This document shows, piece after piece, positions 33,732 through 44,339 of a stretch of DNA of 64,000 nucleotides; positions within the stretch are counted from its first letter, which is position 1, and each line of letters begins with the position of its first letter. Origin of the DNA: Streptomyces angustmyceticus. GTDB taxonomy: Bacteria; Actinomycetota; Actinomycetes; Streptomycetales; Streptomycetaceae. Both the position numbers and the translations under genes were made by a program. Below the pieces are notes generated by a model. The model was not told where the DNA came from. It saw nothing but the letters and a program-made list of their open reading frames with translations, and ran no database searches. The stretch spans positions 3,038,001 to 3,102,000 of the forward strand of contig NZ_CP082945.1 of the NCBI RefSeq assembly GCF_019933235.1, given 5' to 3'.

Positions 33732-34298
33732 ATGCCCAAGATCCTGATCATCGCCGGTGACGCCACCGAGGACCTGGAGTTCTTCTACCCCTACCAGCGG
33801 ATGCTGGAGGAGGGGTACGAGACACGGGTCGCCGCCCCCTCGCGGAAGAAACTCCGGTTCGTGGTGCACGACTTCGTCGAGAACTTCGACACCTACATCG
33901 AACGCGAGGGCCACTCCTGGCCGTCCGACCTCGCGCTGTCCGAGGTCGCCCCCGAGGAGTACGCCGCGCTGGTGCTGCCGGGCGGCCGGGCGCCGGAGTA
34001 CCTGCGCAACGACTCCGACTACCGCCGGGTGGTCACCCACTTCTTCGACGAGGACAAGCCCGTCGCCCACATCTGCCACGCGGCCGTCACCCTGGCCCCG
34101 CTCGGCGTCCTCAAGGGCCGCCGCACCGCCGCCTACCCGGCCTGCGCGCCGGACGTGGCGATGGGCGGCGGGATCTTCGTCGACGGCGCGGCGGTGGTGG
34201 ACGGCAAGGTTGTGTCGGCCCGCGCCTGGAACGACCACCCCGAGTGGATGCGGGCCTTCCTGGAGGTGCTGCGGGAGCATGCGCCGGTGAAGGGCTGA
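33732..34298 (+). CDS. DJ-1/PfpI family protein
   Basis: 188 residues, class I glutamine-amidotransferase-like fold. The nucleophile elbow is VAHICHAAV (Cys followed by His), and the acidic partner lies in IIAGDATEDLEFFYP (Glu). Large family including proteases, glyoxalases and chaperones acting on damaged proteins; the LE-FYPYQRM N-terminus puts it near the PfpI-like protease/deglycase branch. GAGG precedes the ATG at 33732. Substrate not readable from sequence. It is convergent with the kinase gene at 34409. Confidence 0.9.
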   Translation: MPKILIIAGDATEDLEFFYPYQRMLEEGYETRVAAPSRKKLRFVVHDFVENFDTYIEREGHSWPSDLALSEVAPEEYAALVLPGGRAPEYLRNDSDYRRVVTHFFDEDKPVAHICHAAVTLAPLGVLKGRRTAAYPACAPDVAMGGGIFVDGAAVVDGKVVSARAWNDHPEWMRAFLEVLREHAPVKG

Positions 34299-34408
34299 GC
34301 GGCCGCCGCGGTCCGGCGGCGGGCCGGTCGCCCGGCGGCGGACCGCGGCCCCCGGCCTGTGTCCCCGGCACGCCGGCTCCGGGTCACCGGCCGCGGCATG
34401 ACCGGTCC

Positions 34409-36505
34409 TCAGGGCACCGGCAGCGCGTAGAGCGACGTGCCGTGGAGGACGAACACCCGGTTGCCGTCCGCCACCAGCCAGGAGCGGTCGGCCGCGGGGA
34501 GCTGGTACGTCAGGACGGGGACGCCGGTCGACAGGTCCGCGGCGAACACCTTGTACCAGGGCTCGCCCTCGACGGACCACAGGGCACGCCCGTGGATGAA
34601 CACCGGCAGGCCGCGGACCGTCGTGCCGTTCCCGCCCTGGATCTCGCCGCCGTCGCTGGTCTTCCTGATGCTGGGCCACTCGTCGTGCGCGGCGCAGACG
34701 GTGTCGTCGTCGAAGACCGTCGCCGGGCCCCAGTCCTCGTGCTTGCCCCAGGGGTCCCGCTTGTCGAGCGACCACAGCTTCCCGCCGTCGCGGAGCCGAC
34801 GGGCGGTGAGCGTGGTGCCGTTGAGGTAGACGGTGGTGCCGTGGACCGCGGGGCGGACCAGCCCGTCCCACTGGTCCGGCAGGTCCCACACCTGGTGGCC
34901 GTCGGCCGTGTCGACGGCGAACACATTGCCGTCGCTCGTGGCCAGGACCAGGCGGCCGTGGGCGGCGACGGCCGGCGGCTCGACCTTGGCGCGGTAGCGG
35001 GCGTCGATCGTCGCCGTCCAGCGGACCGTGGCATCGGAGCGGCCGACGGCGCGGAGCCGGTGGTCCTCGGTCAGGACGTAGACCGCCTCGTCGTCGGCGG
35101 CCAGCAGGGCGCTCGCCCCGGCGTCGGCGGTCCACCGGGGCTCGCCCGTCGAGGCGACGAAGGTACGGACCGTGCCCTGGCTGTCGACGGCGGCGATCAG
35201 CCGGTCGGAAAGCGAGAGGTAGCGGCCGCTCGCGCGCACGCCGCGGGCGGTCCAACGGCGCTTGCCGTCCACCACGTTGTGCGCGGCGATCCCGCCGTCG
35301 CGGGCGCCGAAGACGAGGACGTCCCGTACGGGCAGCGGCGCGGGCGTGTCGTCGGCGAGGACGTCGACCGGCCCCCACAGCGGTTTCACCGTGCCGCCGC
35401 TGATGTAGTCGCCGTTGTCGGCGTCGAGCACATGCGCCTTCGGCGTCCTGGCGGCGGGCGGGAAGGCGAAGAGGTCGACCTTCTTCCCGGGCTCCCCCGG
35501 CGACCGCGGCCACCAGGCGGCCGCCGCCCCGCCGCCCGCCGCGAGCACCACCCCGCCCGCGGCCAGGCCGGTGAGCAGCCGGCGGCGGGAGACCTGCCCG
35601 GCGGCCGGGTCCGCGGTGAGCGTGGTGGTGAGTTCGTGGAGGCCGCTCTCCCGCTCCTTGATGGCCTGGCTCACCGGGCCGCGCCGCCAGGCCCGTTCGG
35701 CGCCGCGCGGCGGTGCGAAGGCGGCGGCGATCCGGTCGGGGGCGGGGCGGGCGGCCGGGTCTTTGGCCAGGAGGGGGGCGATGAGCGGGCGCAGGGCGTC
35801 CGGGACGCCGGTCAGGTCGGGCTCGTCGTGCACGACCTTGTACTGGAGGGCGGCGATGTGGCTGCCGTCGAACGCCCGCCGCCCCGCGGCCGCGTGGACC
35901 AGGACGGCGCCCAGCGAGAAGACGTCGGCGGGCGCCCCGACCCGGCGGCCCAGGACCTGTTCGGGGGCGCCGTAGCCGGGGGTGACCGGGACCTGTCCGG
36001 TGGTGGTCAGGGTCAGGCCGTGCTCGGGGCGGGCGATGCCGAAGTCGATGACGCGCGGGCCGCGCGAGGTCAGCACGATGTTCGGGGGCTTGAGGTCGCG
36101 GTGGATCAGGCCGCTGGCGTGGATGTCCGCGAGGGTGTGCGCGAGCGAGGCGGCGAGGGCGCGTACGGCGGGTTCGTCGAAGGGACCGTACGCCTCGACG
36201 GCCTCGTCGAGGGTCGGGCCGGCCAGGAACTCGGTGGCGATCCACGGGCGGCCGCCCTCCGTGTCCGTGCCCAGCACCCGGGCCACGCCCTTGCCGGTCA
36301 CGGCCGTCGCCGCCTGCGCCTCGCGGACGAAGCGGCGGGCGAGGTGCTCCTCGCCGGTGAGTTCGGGCCGCAGGACCTTGACCGCGGCGACGGTGCCCGC
36401 GGGGTCCTGGCCGACGTAGACCTTGCCCATACCGCCCTCGCCGAGCACGCCGAGCAGGCGGTACGGGCCGAGGCGGAGCGGGTCGCCGGTGCCGAGCGGT
36501 TTCAT
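34409..36505 (-). CDS. Ser/Thr protein kinase with extracellular PQQ-like beta-propeller
   Basis: 698 residues. The kinase domain (about 12-275) has the glycine loop LGEGGMGKVY, catalytic-site Lys in VAAVKVL, HRDLKPPNIVL and DFGIARPE: all active. A linker with SRRRLLTGLAAGG leads into a single transmembrane/signal-like helix at about 306-330. The C-terminal 360 residues form a PQQ/WD40-like beta-propeller (repeated LxVRDV, ...GKRRWTARG, GEPRWTADAG, GHQVWDLPDQW) outside the membrane, likely a ligand sensor. It is the third gene of a set on this strand, 67 bp after 36573-38816, to which its architecture is parallel. Substrates unknown. Confidence 0.9.
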   Translation of the reverse strand: MKPLGTGDPLRLGPYRLLGVLGEGGMGKVYVGQDPAGTVAAVKVLRPELTGEEHLARRFVREAQAATAVTGKGVARVLGTDTEGGRPWIATEFLAGPTLDEAVEAYGPFDEPAVRALAASLAHTLADIHASGLIHRDLKPPNIVLTSRGPRVIDFGIARPEHGLTLTTTGQVPVTPGYGAPEQVLGRRVGAPADVFSLGAVLVHAAAGRRAFDGSHIAALQYKVVHDEPDLTGVPDALRPLIAPLLAKDPAARPAPDRIAAAFAPPRGAERAWRRGPVSQAIKERESGLHELTTTLTADPAAGQVSRRRLLTGLAAGGVVLAAGGGAAAAWWPRSPGEPGKKVDLFAFPPAARTPKAHVLDADNGDYISGGTVKPLWGPVDVLADDTPAPLPVRDVLVFGARDGGIAAHNVVDGKRRWTARGVRASGRYLSLSDRLIAAVDSQGTVRTFVASTGEPRWTADAGASALLAADDEAVYVLTEDHRLRAVGRSDATVRWTATIDARYRAKVEPPAVAAHGRLVLATSDGNVFAVDTADGHQVWDLPDQWDGLVRPAVHGTTVYLNGTTLTARRLRDGGKLWSLDKRDPWGKHEDWGPATVFDDDTVCAAHDEWPSIRKTSDGGEIQGGNGTTVRGLPVFIHGRALWSVEGEPWYKVFAADLSTGVPVLTYQLPAADRSWLVADGNRVFVLHGTSLYALPVP

Positions 36506-36572
36506 GGGCGGTGTCCTTCGGGCGGGTTCGGGCGGGGCCTGCGGCGGCGACGGCCCGGCGGGCCGGACGCGT

Positions 36573-38816
36573 TCAGCGGAGGGGGAAGCCGGCGAGGAAG
36601 GCGGGACCGGACGCGATGATCATCCGGCTCTTCTCGTGCGGCGTGAACTTGTTGCCGCTGGTCCGGTACAGCTGCTCGGTGGTGCGCGAGGTGAGGCCGA
36701 CGGCCCGGAGGACCCCGTCGGCGCGGCTGTACGTGTAGCCGAACTCCGGGCCGATCACGGGGCGTACGACGTGGTCGGCCCGCCGGCCCTCGGCGCTCCG
36801 CTCCGTCCACCGCGGCTTCCCGCCGCCGGCCTCGAACGCGGCCAGGCCGCTGCCCTTCTCCACGGCGTACAGCACACCGTCCTTGAGGACCGGCGGTCCG
36901 TACGTCTTCCCGGGGCGGGCGGCGGTCGTGTCCCACGCCTGCCCGCCGTCGCTCAGCCGCAGCGCCCGCAACGGGCCGTAGCCCAGGTAGAGATGCCGGC
37001 CGTCGGCCGTCAGCGGGTCCCGTACGAAGCGCGGGTCGGCGCCCTTCCACGGCTTGTCCCAGACGACGTTGCCCTTGCGGAGGTCGCGGGCGACGATGCG
37101 GACCGTGCCGTCGTTCCTCTGCTGCAGGAGCACCAGGAGGCGGCCGGCGATCGTCGCGGACAGGAAGTGGTTGTCGTCGCTCTTGGCGGAGTGGAACGGC
37201 AGCGGGTCCGTCCACTTCCGGCTCCCGTCGGTCAGCCGGGTGGCCACCACGGACCAGGGGAGCTGGCGTTCGTACCGCTTGACCTTCCCGTGCGAGATCG
37301 CCAGGTAGGCCGTGTCGTCGGCGACGGCCAGCAGCCGGCTGATGAGGCCGTTGTCCCGGTCGTCCGACACCGGGGCGAGGTGCCTGCCGGCCTTGCCCGA
37401 GGAGAGGTCCAGGCGGGCGAGGAACCACGAGACGTCCTGCAGGTAGCCGGCGGCGTCGTGGACCTCGTCCCTGGTGATCCCGTAGACGTGGGTGCCGTCC
37501 GACGCGATCTGCCAGGAGTCGTCGGCGTACAGCGAGTACGTCCAGCGGGAGTCGCCGGACGCCGCGTCCACCCCGCGCGCCCCGGCGTTGGCCACCAGGA
37601 CGACCTGGTCGCCGGCGAGCAGGGGCACGTCGGGGTTCTGGTCGTCGTCGGGGCCGCCGTACTGCTTCTGCCAGACCGAGTCCAGCTTTTTCTTCTTCAC
37701 CGCGCCGACGCTCGGCCCCGGCTTCGGCGCGGTGTACCCCGGCCCGGTGGCGGGCCCCGGCGCCGACGCGTCCCGCCCCAGCCAGGCCCACACCCCCGCG
37801 CCGGCCCCGCCGACGCCGAGCACCGAGCCCGCGCCCGCCAGCAGCAGCCCCCGGCGGGACGCGCCGCGGGCGGCGGGGGGCTCGGCCTCCGGCCCGGTCG
37901 CCGGTCCGCCGGGCGGTGCGGGCAGCCGCTGCGGCACGAACTGCCAGACCTCGCTCGCCCGCCGTCCGATCTCGGCGAGCACCGCGTCCGGCAGGTGGTC
38001 GGTGAACTCCCCGCCGCCGTCGTGGAGCAGGGCCGCCAGCTCGGTGGTGGCCGGGCGCGCGGCGGGGTCCTTGGCCAGCGCGCGGGAGAGGACCGGGACG
38101 AGGGCGGCCGGCAGGCCGGTGAGGTCGGGCTCGGCGTAGCGCACGCGGTAGAGGAGGTCGGCGGGCTGCCCGTCGCCGAACGGGCCGCGGCCGGTGGCGG
38201 CGAAGACCAGGACCCCGGCGAGCGCGAAGACGTCGCCGGCCGGGGTGTGCTCCTGCCCGGTGGCCTGCTCCGGCGACATGAACGCCGGGGTGCCGACCGC
38301 GGCGCCGGTGTGCGTGAGCCGGGCGTCGCCGAGGGCGCGGGCGATACCGAAGTCGATGACCTTCGGGCCGTGCGCGGTGACCATGATGTTCGACGGCTTG
38401 AGGTCACGGTGCACGACGTCGGAGCGGTGGAGCTGGCCGAGCGCCGCGCACAGCGCCGCCCCCAGGGCGCGCACCGCCCGCTCGGGCAGCGGTCCGGCCA
38501 GCCGCACCGCGTCGTCGAGGGGCGGGCCGAGGACGTACTCGGTGGCCATCCAGGGGGTTTCGGCGAGCGGGTCGGCGTCGACGACCTGGGCGCCGTACCG
38601 GCCGCCGATGACCCGGGCGGCGTCCGCCTCCAGCCGGAAGCGGGTGCGGAACTCGGTGGTGGTGGCGATCCGGGCGTGCATCGTCTTCAGCGCCAGGGTC
38701 CGGCCGCCCGGGGAGCGGGCCAGGTAGACGGTGCCCATACCGCCGCTGCCCAGCCGGGCGAGGAGGCGGTACGTGCCCAGGCCGGCCGGGTCGTCATGGG
38801 TGAGGGGGAAGGGCAT
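36573..38816 (-). CDS. Ser/Thr protein kinase with PQQ-like sensor domain (second copy)
   Basis: 747 residues from the ATG at 38816. The kinase domain (about 14-280) has LGSGGMGTVYLA, Lys in LALKTMH, HRDLKPSNIMV and DFGIARALG, then APE-region SPEQATGQ. A Gly/Ala-rich membrane helix (SRRGLLLAGAGSVLGVGGAG) sits around residues 310-335. The rest is a beta-propeller with tryptophan-rich repeats (SRWTYSLYADDSW, RKWTDPLPF, QAWDTTAARP, PRWTERSAE). It is a paralogue of the downstream kinase. It starts five bases after the pseudokinase gene stop, so the two are likely cotranslated. Sensor ligand unknown. Confidence 0.9.
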   Translation of the reverse strand: MPFPLTHDDPAGLGTYRLLARLGSGGMGTVYLARSPGGRTLALKTMHARIATTTEFRTRFRLEADAARVIGGRYGAQVVDADPLAETPWMATEYVLGPPLDDAVRLAGPLPERAVRALGAALCAALGQLHRSDVVHRDLKPSNIMVTAHGPKVIDFGIARALGDARLTHTGAAVGTPAFMSPEQATGQEHTPAGDVFALAGVLVFAATGRGPFGDGQPADLLYRVRYAEPDLTGLPAALVPVLSRALAKDPAARPATTELAALLHDGGGEFTDHLPDAVLAEIGRRASEVWQFVPQRLPAPPGGPATGPEAEPPAARGASRRGLLLAGAGSVLGVGGAGAGVWAWLGRDASAPGPATGPGYTAPKPGPSVGAVKKKKLDSVWQKQYGGPDDDQNPDVPLLAGDQVVLVANAGARGVDAASGDSRWTYSLYADDSWQIASDGTHVYGITRDEVHDAAGYLQDVSWFLARLDLSSGKAGRHLAPVSDDRDNGLISRLLAVADDTAYLAISHGKVKRYERQLPWSVVATRLTDGSRKWTDPLPFHSAKSDDNHFLSATIAGRLLVLLQQRNDGTVRIVARDLRKGNVVWDKPWKGADPRFVRDPLTADGRHLYLGYGPLRALRLSDGGQAWDTTAARPGKTYGPPVLKDGVLYAVEKGSGLAAFEAGGGKPRWTERSAEGRRADHVVRPVIGPEFGYTYSRADGVLRAVGLTSRTTEQLYRTSGNKFTPHEKSRMIIASGPAFLAGFPLR

Positions 38817-38821
38817 GGCGG

Positions 38822-39805
38822 TCAGTCCTGTGGGGCGGGGGAAGCCGGAAGGCCGGCGGCGAGCAGCTCGGCCGACTGGCGGGCGAGGGCCGCGATGATC
38901 CGGCCGGGCAGCCAGCCGGAGCCGAGCAGGGCGGCGGCGCGGCCTGCCGGGGTCCCGGCGGCGTCGGGCAGCGTGACGGGGCGCGGCGGTCCGGCCGCCC
39001 CGGCACCGGTGTCCGGCGGGGGCGGCCCGGCGGCCGGGCACAGCGCGTCGAGCAGTTCGGCCGGGCGCGGACGGGCCGCCGGGTCACGGGACAGGCAGGC
39101 CGTGACGACGGCCCGCAGGGCGGCCGGGAGTTCCTCGCGCTCCGGCACGGTGTGGCCGGTCGCGGCGTAGGCGAGGACCGCGCCGAGCGCGTGGACGTCG
39201 CCCGCCGGCTGCGGCCGCCCGCCGGCCGCCTGTTCCGGCGGCAGGCTGCCCGACTCCAGGCCCGGCAGCCCGGAGCGCGCGGTGCCGTCCTCGGCCGCGG
39301 CGCGTACCGCCCCGAAGCACGTCAGCCGGGGCCCGTCGGCCGCCAGCAGCACCGCGGCGGGCGACACCCCGGCGTGGGCCAGTCCCTGCCCGTGCCCGAT
39401 GACCAGGGTCTCGACGAGGGCCGCGCCCAGGGCCCGTACGGTGCGCTCGGGCAGCGGCCCGCCGTGCACGGTGAGCGCGGCGGGCAGCGGGAGCACGGGC
39501 ACGTACGGGCGGGCGTGCCAGGGGGCGTCGCCGGGCGCGGCGACCTCGGCCGCGGGGGCGGACCAGGGCCCGAGCAGATAGCGCGAGGTCTCCGCCTCGG
39601 CCAGGAACCGCCCGGGGTCGACGCCGGGCAACGGCACGCCGATCAGGACCGTCCGGTCGCCGTCCGCGCTCCGCCCGATGAACCGCCGTTCCGGTACGGG
39701 TATGCCGGACGCTTCGTCATCCAGCTCCCGCAACACCGCGTACGGGCCCGTGGCGCCCCGCGCCCGGCCCCCGGCACCCGCAACCGATGCAGGCATGCGC
39801 ACCAT
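38822..39805 (-). CDS. pseudokinase (degenerate protein-kinase-like)
   Basis: 327 residues, soluble. It follows the kinase fold and can be aligned with the two downstream kinases (shared PLPERTVRALGAAL, GDVHALGAVLAYAATG, LPPEQAAGG), but the catalytic parts are gone. The ATP-loop is absent, the VAIK lysine segment reads TVLIGVPL, the HRD loop reads HAGVSPAAVL (no Asp, no Lys), and DFG reads CFG. It therefore cannot phosphorylate and probably binds or regulates the two kinases encoded immediately downstream. From memory such degenerate kinases occur in other actinobacteria. First gene of the set. Confidence 0.8.
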   Translation of the reverse strand: MVRMPASVAGAGGRARGATGPYAVLRELDDEASGIPVPERRFIGRSADGDRTVLIGVPLPGVDPGRFLAEAETSRYLLGPWSAPAAEVAAPGDAPWHARPYVPVLPLPAALTVHGGPLPERTVRALGAALVETLVIGHGQGLAHAGVSPAAVLLAADGPRLTCFGAVRAAAEDGTARSGLPGLESGSLPPEQAAGGRPQPAGDVHALGAVLAYAATGHTVPEREELPAALRAVVTACLSRDPAARPRPAELLDALCPAAGPPPPDTGAGAAGPPRPVTLPDAAGTPAGRAAALLGSGWLPGRIIAALARQSAELLAAGLPASPAPQD

Positions 39806-39928
39806 CCCCCGTGATCTGTGCCCTGGCGCGACGAGCCTACCCGGGCGTGTCGCGCGGCCCCGGGGGGAGTCGATCCGCCCCGGGCCGCGGGGAGTTCGGG
39901 GCCGGCCGGGGCGGGGGCGACGAGGGGG

Positions 39929-40408
39929 TCAGGCGGAGGTGGGGGCCACCGGCGGTGCGCCGTTCGGGCGGTTTTCGGCGTTTCCGTGCGCTTCCCCCGT
40001 AAGGCCCTCTCCGTACGCCACCAGGGTCAGCACCAGCAGCCCCAGGACGACCGTCATCGCGAGGAAGGCGACCCAGCCGACCAGGCCGACGGCGAAGGCG
40101 CCCAGGACGCCGTGCACCACCGCGCAGCTGATGAGGGCGATCCGGGTGAAGCCGGCGGGGGCGCGGTCGCGTATCGCGCTGCGGAGCAGCACGGCGGCGC
40201 AGAACAGCAGGTAGAGGCCGAAGACGATGCCGCCGATCCAGGAACCGGCGGACATCGCGCGGGGCTGCAGCCCGGCCAGGGACATCTGCTGCCTGTCCAC
40301 GACGATGCTCAGAATCCAGTTGAGCAGCACGATCCCGAACGCCTCCAGGACCAGTACCACCGCCGCGGCCAAGGCCACCGGCCGTCGCGCCACTCTCACG
40401 CCGTCCAC
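39929..40408 (-). CDS. four-helix membrane protein
   Basis: 159 residues from the GTG at 40408. Four hydrophobic helices are visible (residues about 10-35, 55-75, 88-108 and 112-132; for example ALISCAVVHGVLGAFAVGLVGWVAFLA), with short loops and a polar C-terminal tail NRPNGAPPVAPTSA. A DUF-type small membrane protein with no catalytic motif. Its stop lies 123 bp before the pseudokinase start on the same strand, so a functional link with the kinase set is possible but not shown. Confidence 0.75.
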   Translation of the reverse strand: MDGVRVARRPVALAAAVVLVLEAFGIVLLNWILSIVVDRQQMSLAGLQPRAMSAGSWIGGIVFGLYLLFCAAVLLRSAIRDRAPAGFTRIALISCAVVHGVLGAFAVGLVGWVAFLAMTVVLGLLVLTLVAYGEGLTGEAHGNAENRPNGAPPVAPTSA

Positions 40409-40904
40409 CCACTTCCGCCGTTCGCCGGGCCCGGCGCGTCCCGCGGACGCCCGGTGCCGCCGATACCCCTGTTACCGCGGGGTACAGGACATCGGGCACG
40501 CTACATGGATGTCCCCCCTGCTCGGGAAGAGCTGTGCGGAAGGTAAAAGCTGGGCAAGGGTTGTGCGCGGGCGGGGGCGGACGGCGGCGGGCGGGTGGCC
40601 GGCGGCACGCCGACGCAGCGAGCCGCCCGCAAAGATTCCTTCGCCCATTCGTAGGGACTCCACAAAGAATTGACGATCCGCTGGACGTCACGACGGCGAG
40701 ACCTAAGCCACACCGGGACTCTAGTCGGAGCCCAGGAATCCGGGCCTACCCTGGGATACCAGGGGACTTAGGTTCCTCACTGGCGCCCCGAGCACACTCC
40801 GTGTGGGCAAGCTCACCCCAGGGAACGGGTCGGCACGCGGTGTCGCCAGTCCCTAAAATCGCCGCATCCATTTGTTACGGCGAAGCGCCAAGGAAGGACC
40901 CATC
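40409..40904. other. long intergenic region upstream of accA2
   Basis: 496 bp, no gene supported. It is less GC-rich towards accA2. Visible elements: the inverted repeat ACCTAAG/CTTAGGT (40701-40707 and 40767-40773), a small hairpin CCCTGG-GATA-CCAGGG (40749-40764), TTGACG at 40670, and the strong ribosome binding site AAGGAAGGA (40890-40898). The inverted repeat is placed where a regulator of carboxylase expression could bind, but no regulator is identified. Confidence 0.5.
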
Positions 40905-42674
<1,770 letters not shown>

Positions 42675-42696
42675 CGCGACGGCGATCCGCCCGCAG

Positions 42697-42734
42697 CGTG
42701 AGGGGCTCCCGGCACCGGCCGGGAGCCCCTCACG
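42697..42734. terminator. strong hairpin terminator after accA2
   Basis: CGTGAGGGGCTCCCGG (42697-42712) pairs perfectly over 16 bp with 42719-42734 around CACCGG. It follows accA2 by 22 bp and also lies beyond the esterase stop on the other strand, so it can stop both. Confidence 0.8.
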
Positions 42735-42786
42735 CGTCTCCGCCCGGCCGGAACACCCCCCGGGCCCGGCCGGGACGCCCCTGGGG

Positions 42787-42826
42787 GTTGCCCATCACGT
42801 CCTCTAGGAGTTGCCCACCACGTCCT
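42787..42826 (+). repeat. 23-bp-spaced tandem duplication at the esterase stop codon
   Basis: GTTGCCCATCACGTCCT (42787-42803) recurs as GTTGCCCACCACGTCCT (42810-42826). On the minus strand the first copy downstream of the stop would encode EDVMGN against EDVVGN before it. Small slippage duplication at the end of the gene. Confidence 0.6.
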
Positions 42827-43988
42827 CCGGGAAGCTCAGCGACCGGCTGATCCACTGGAGCGCGGCGGGCAGCTCCCGCCGCCAGGTGGCGAAGTTGTGG
42901 CTGCCGTGGGCGAGGACGATCGAGTCCGCCGTCATCGGCGGCCGGACGGCCGCGAGGAAGTCCCGGGCCGCCGGGTAGTTCTTCTCGCCGGTCCGGCTCG
43001 TGCCCACCAGCACGTTCACCCGCGGCGCGGGCAGATGCCGCAGACGCCACATCAGATCGTGTTCCTGGCGGCGGCGGACCCGGTCGCGGCCGTCGCCGAA
43101 CAGGTCCCCGGTCGTGGGGTCGTTGCTGGCCTTGTAGTCGGGCGAGAGGGCGGCCGCCGCGGTGTACGTACGGTCGTGCCGCATGGCGAGCTGGAGGGCG
43201 CAGCTGCCGCCCGAGGAGTAGCCCAGGACGCCCCAGCCGCCGGGGTCGTGGCCGACGCGGTAGCGGGACCGGAGGGCGTCGGGCACATCCCGGGCGAAGA
43301 AGGTCTCGGCCTGCGGGCCGCCCGGCACGTCGACGCACTGGGTGTCGCGCGGCGGCGCGATGGTGGGCCGCAGCATCACGATGACCGTCGGCTGCATCCG
43401 GCCCGCCCGGATCAGCCCGGCGGCGGTCTGCGGCAGCCGCAGGTGCTGGGCCAGCAGGAAGGTGCCGCCCGGATAGCCGCTGAGCGCCACGACGACGGGG
43501 AACCGCTGGCGGGCGTACTGCGGCTGGAAGTACTGCGGCGGCAGATAGACGTACGCCGGGTCCACCGCCCGGGTCCGCTTGCCGACGATCCGTACGGACT
43601 CGACCTTGCCCGCCAGCGACGGGGCCCCCTTCGGCAGCCCGTGCACCTTGTCCAGCCCGTCCGCCCCCGAGGGCTGCACCAAGCCCTTCGACGGGTCCCC
43701 GGCGGGCCCGGCAGTCCCGGCGTCGCCCCACTTGCCGACGGCAGCCGGGGCGTCGTCGTACAGGCCGAGCAGCTCGTGCCAGGAGGCGTAGAACTGGAAG
43801 TTGGCGTTCACCGCGAGCCCGAGGGCCGCCACGATGGTCAGCTGGGTCGCGGCGATCGCCCCGAGCCGCCCCAGCAGCGCCCGCGGCCCGCGCCCGGCGA
43901 ACCGCGGCCACAGCCGGAGCGTGAGCCCCACACAGACCACGGCGACCGCGGCCACGGCGTAGAGCAGCGAGCGGCTGGTCAGTCCCAT
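42804..43988 (-). CDS. membrane-anchored esterase (antigen 85/Fes-like alpha/beta-hydrolase)
   Basis: 394 residues from the ATG at 43988 (GGGGAAG upstream). Two membrane helices lie near the N-terminus (about 6-24 and 36-60), then an external linker. The hydrolase domain, of the putative esterase/antigen 85 type, has PVVVALSGYPGG, the nucleophile elbow GYSSGGSCALQLA, an Asp in the DPTTGD region and a His in LAHGSHNFATW. It acts outside the membrane, perhaps on lipids or a mycoloyl-like ester. Frame is open upstream to 44174 but without coding sense. It is divergent from the TetR gene, which may regulate it. Confidence 0.85.
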   Translation of the reverse strand: MGLTSRSLLYAVAAVAVVCVGLTLRLWPRFAGRGPRALLGRLGAIAATQLTIVAALGLAVNANFQFYASWHELLGLYDDAPAAVGKWGDAGTAGPAGDPSKGLVQPSGADGLDKVHGLPKGAPSLAGKVESVRIVGKRTRAVDPAYVYLPPQYFQPQYARQRFPVVVALSGYPGGTFLLAQHLRLPQTAAGLIRAGRMQPTVIVMLRPTIAPPRDTQCVDVPGGPQAETFFARDVPDALRSRYRVGHDPGGWGVLGYSSGGSCALQLAMRHDRTYTAAAALSPDYKASNDPTTGDLFGDGRDRVRRRQEHDLMWRLRHLPAPRVNVLVGTSRTGEKNYPAARDFLAAVRPPMTADSIVLAHGSHNFATWRRELPAALQWISRSLSFPEDVVGNS

Positions 43989-44339
43989 GAGTCTTCCCCA
44001 GATGTTCCGCACCGCGCACCGCTCCCCCGGCGGCCCGTCACGGCGCATTCCCAGGCCCCCCGGAACACCCCGGAAGACCTCATTGCGCCTGGTTTGATGC
44101 CTTCGCACGGCACGGCGTTGCCGACCGACCGAGGAGTTCGACCGCACGACCACCGGGGTATGCCGGGGCTTCACGCCCGGTCCGCCGGACGGTCACCCGG
44201 CGGACGGCGGGGCGGCCGGCGGGCGCCCGGGGAGCCGTATCGCCCCCCCGCGCGCACCCGGCACCGGCACACCCCCCGAGGCCGCAATGGCATCCTGGAG
44301 CCACCGGGCCGCGACCGGCCCGGTCGAGGGAGGACGGCG
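43989..44339. other. divergent intergenic region between esterase and TetR gene
   Basis: 351 bp. It contains a perfect 9-bp inverted repeat GTCCGCCGG/CCGGCGGAC (44180-44188 and 44197-44205, 8-base loop), a good place for a TetR-family operator, and GAGGGAGGA just before the TetR ATG. No gene. Confidence 0.5.

Noticed and set aside
33105..36245. 1046-codon minus-strand frame across MOSC, DJ-1 and a kinase
   Set aside because: Out of frame with three clear genes; no motif.
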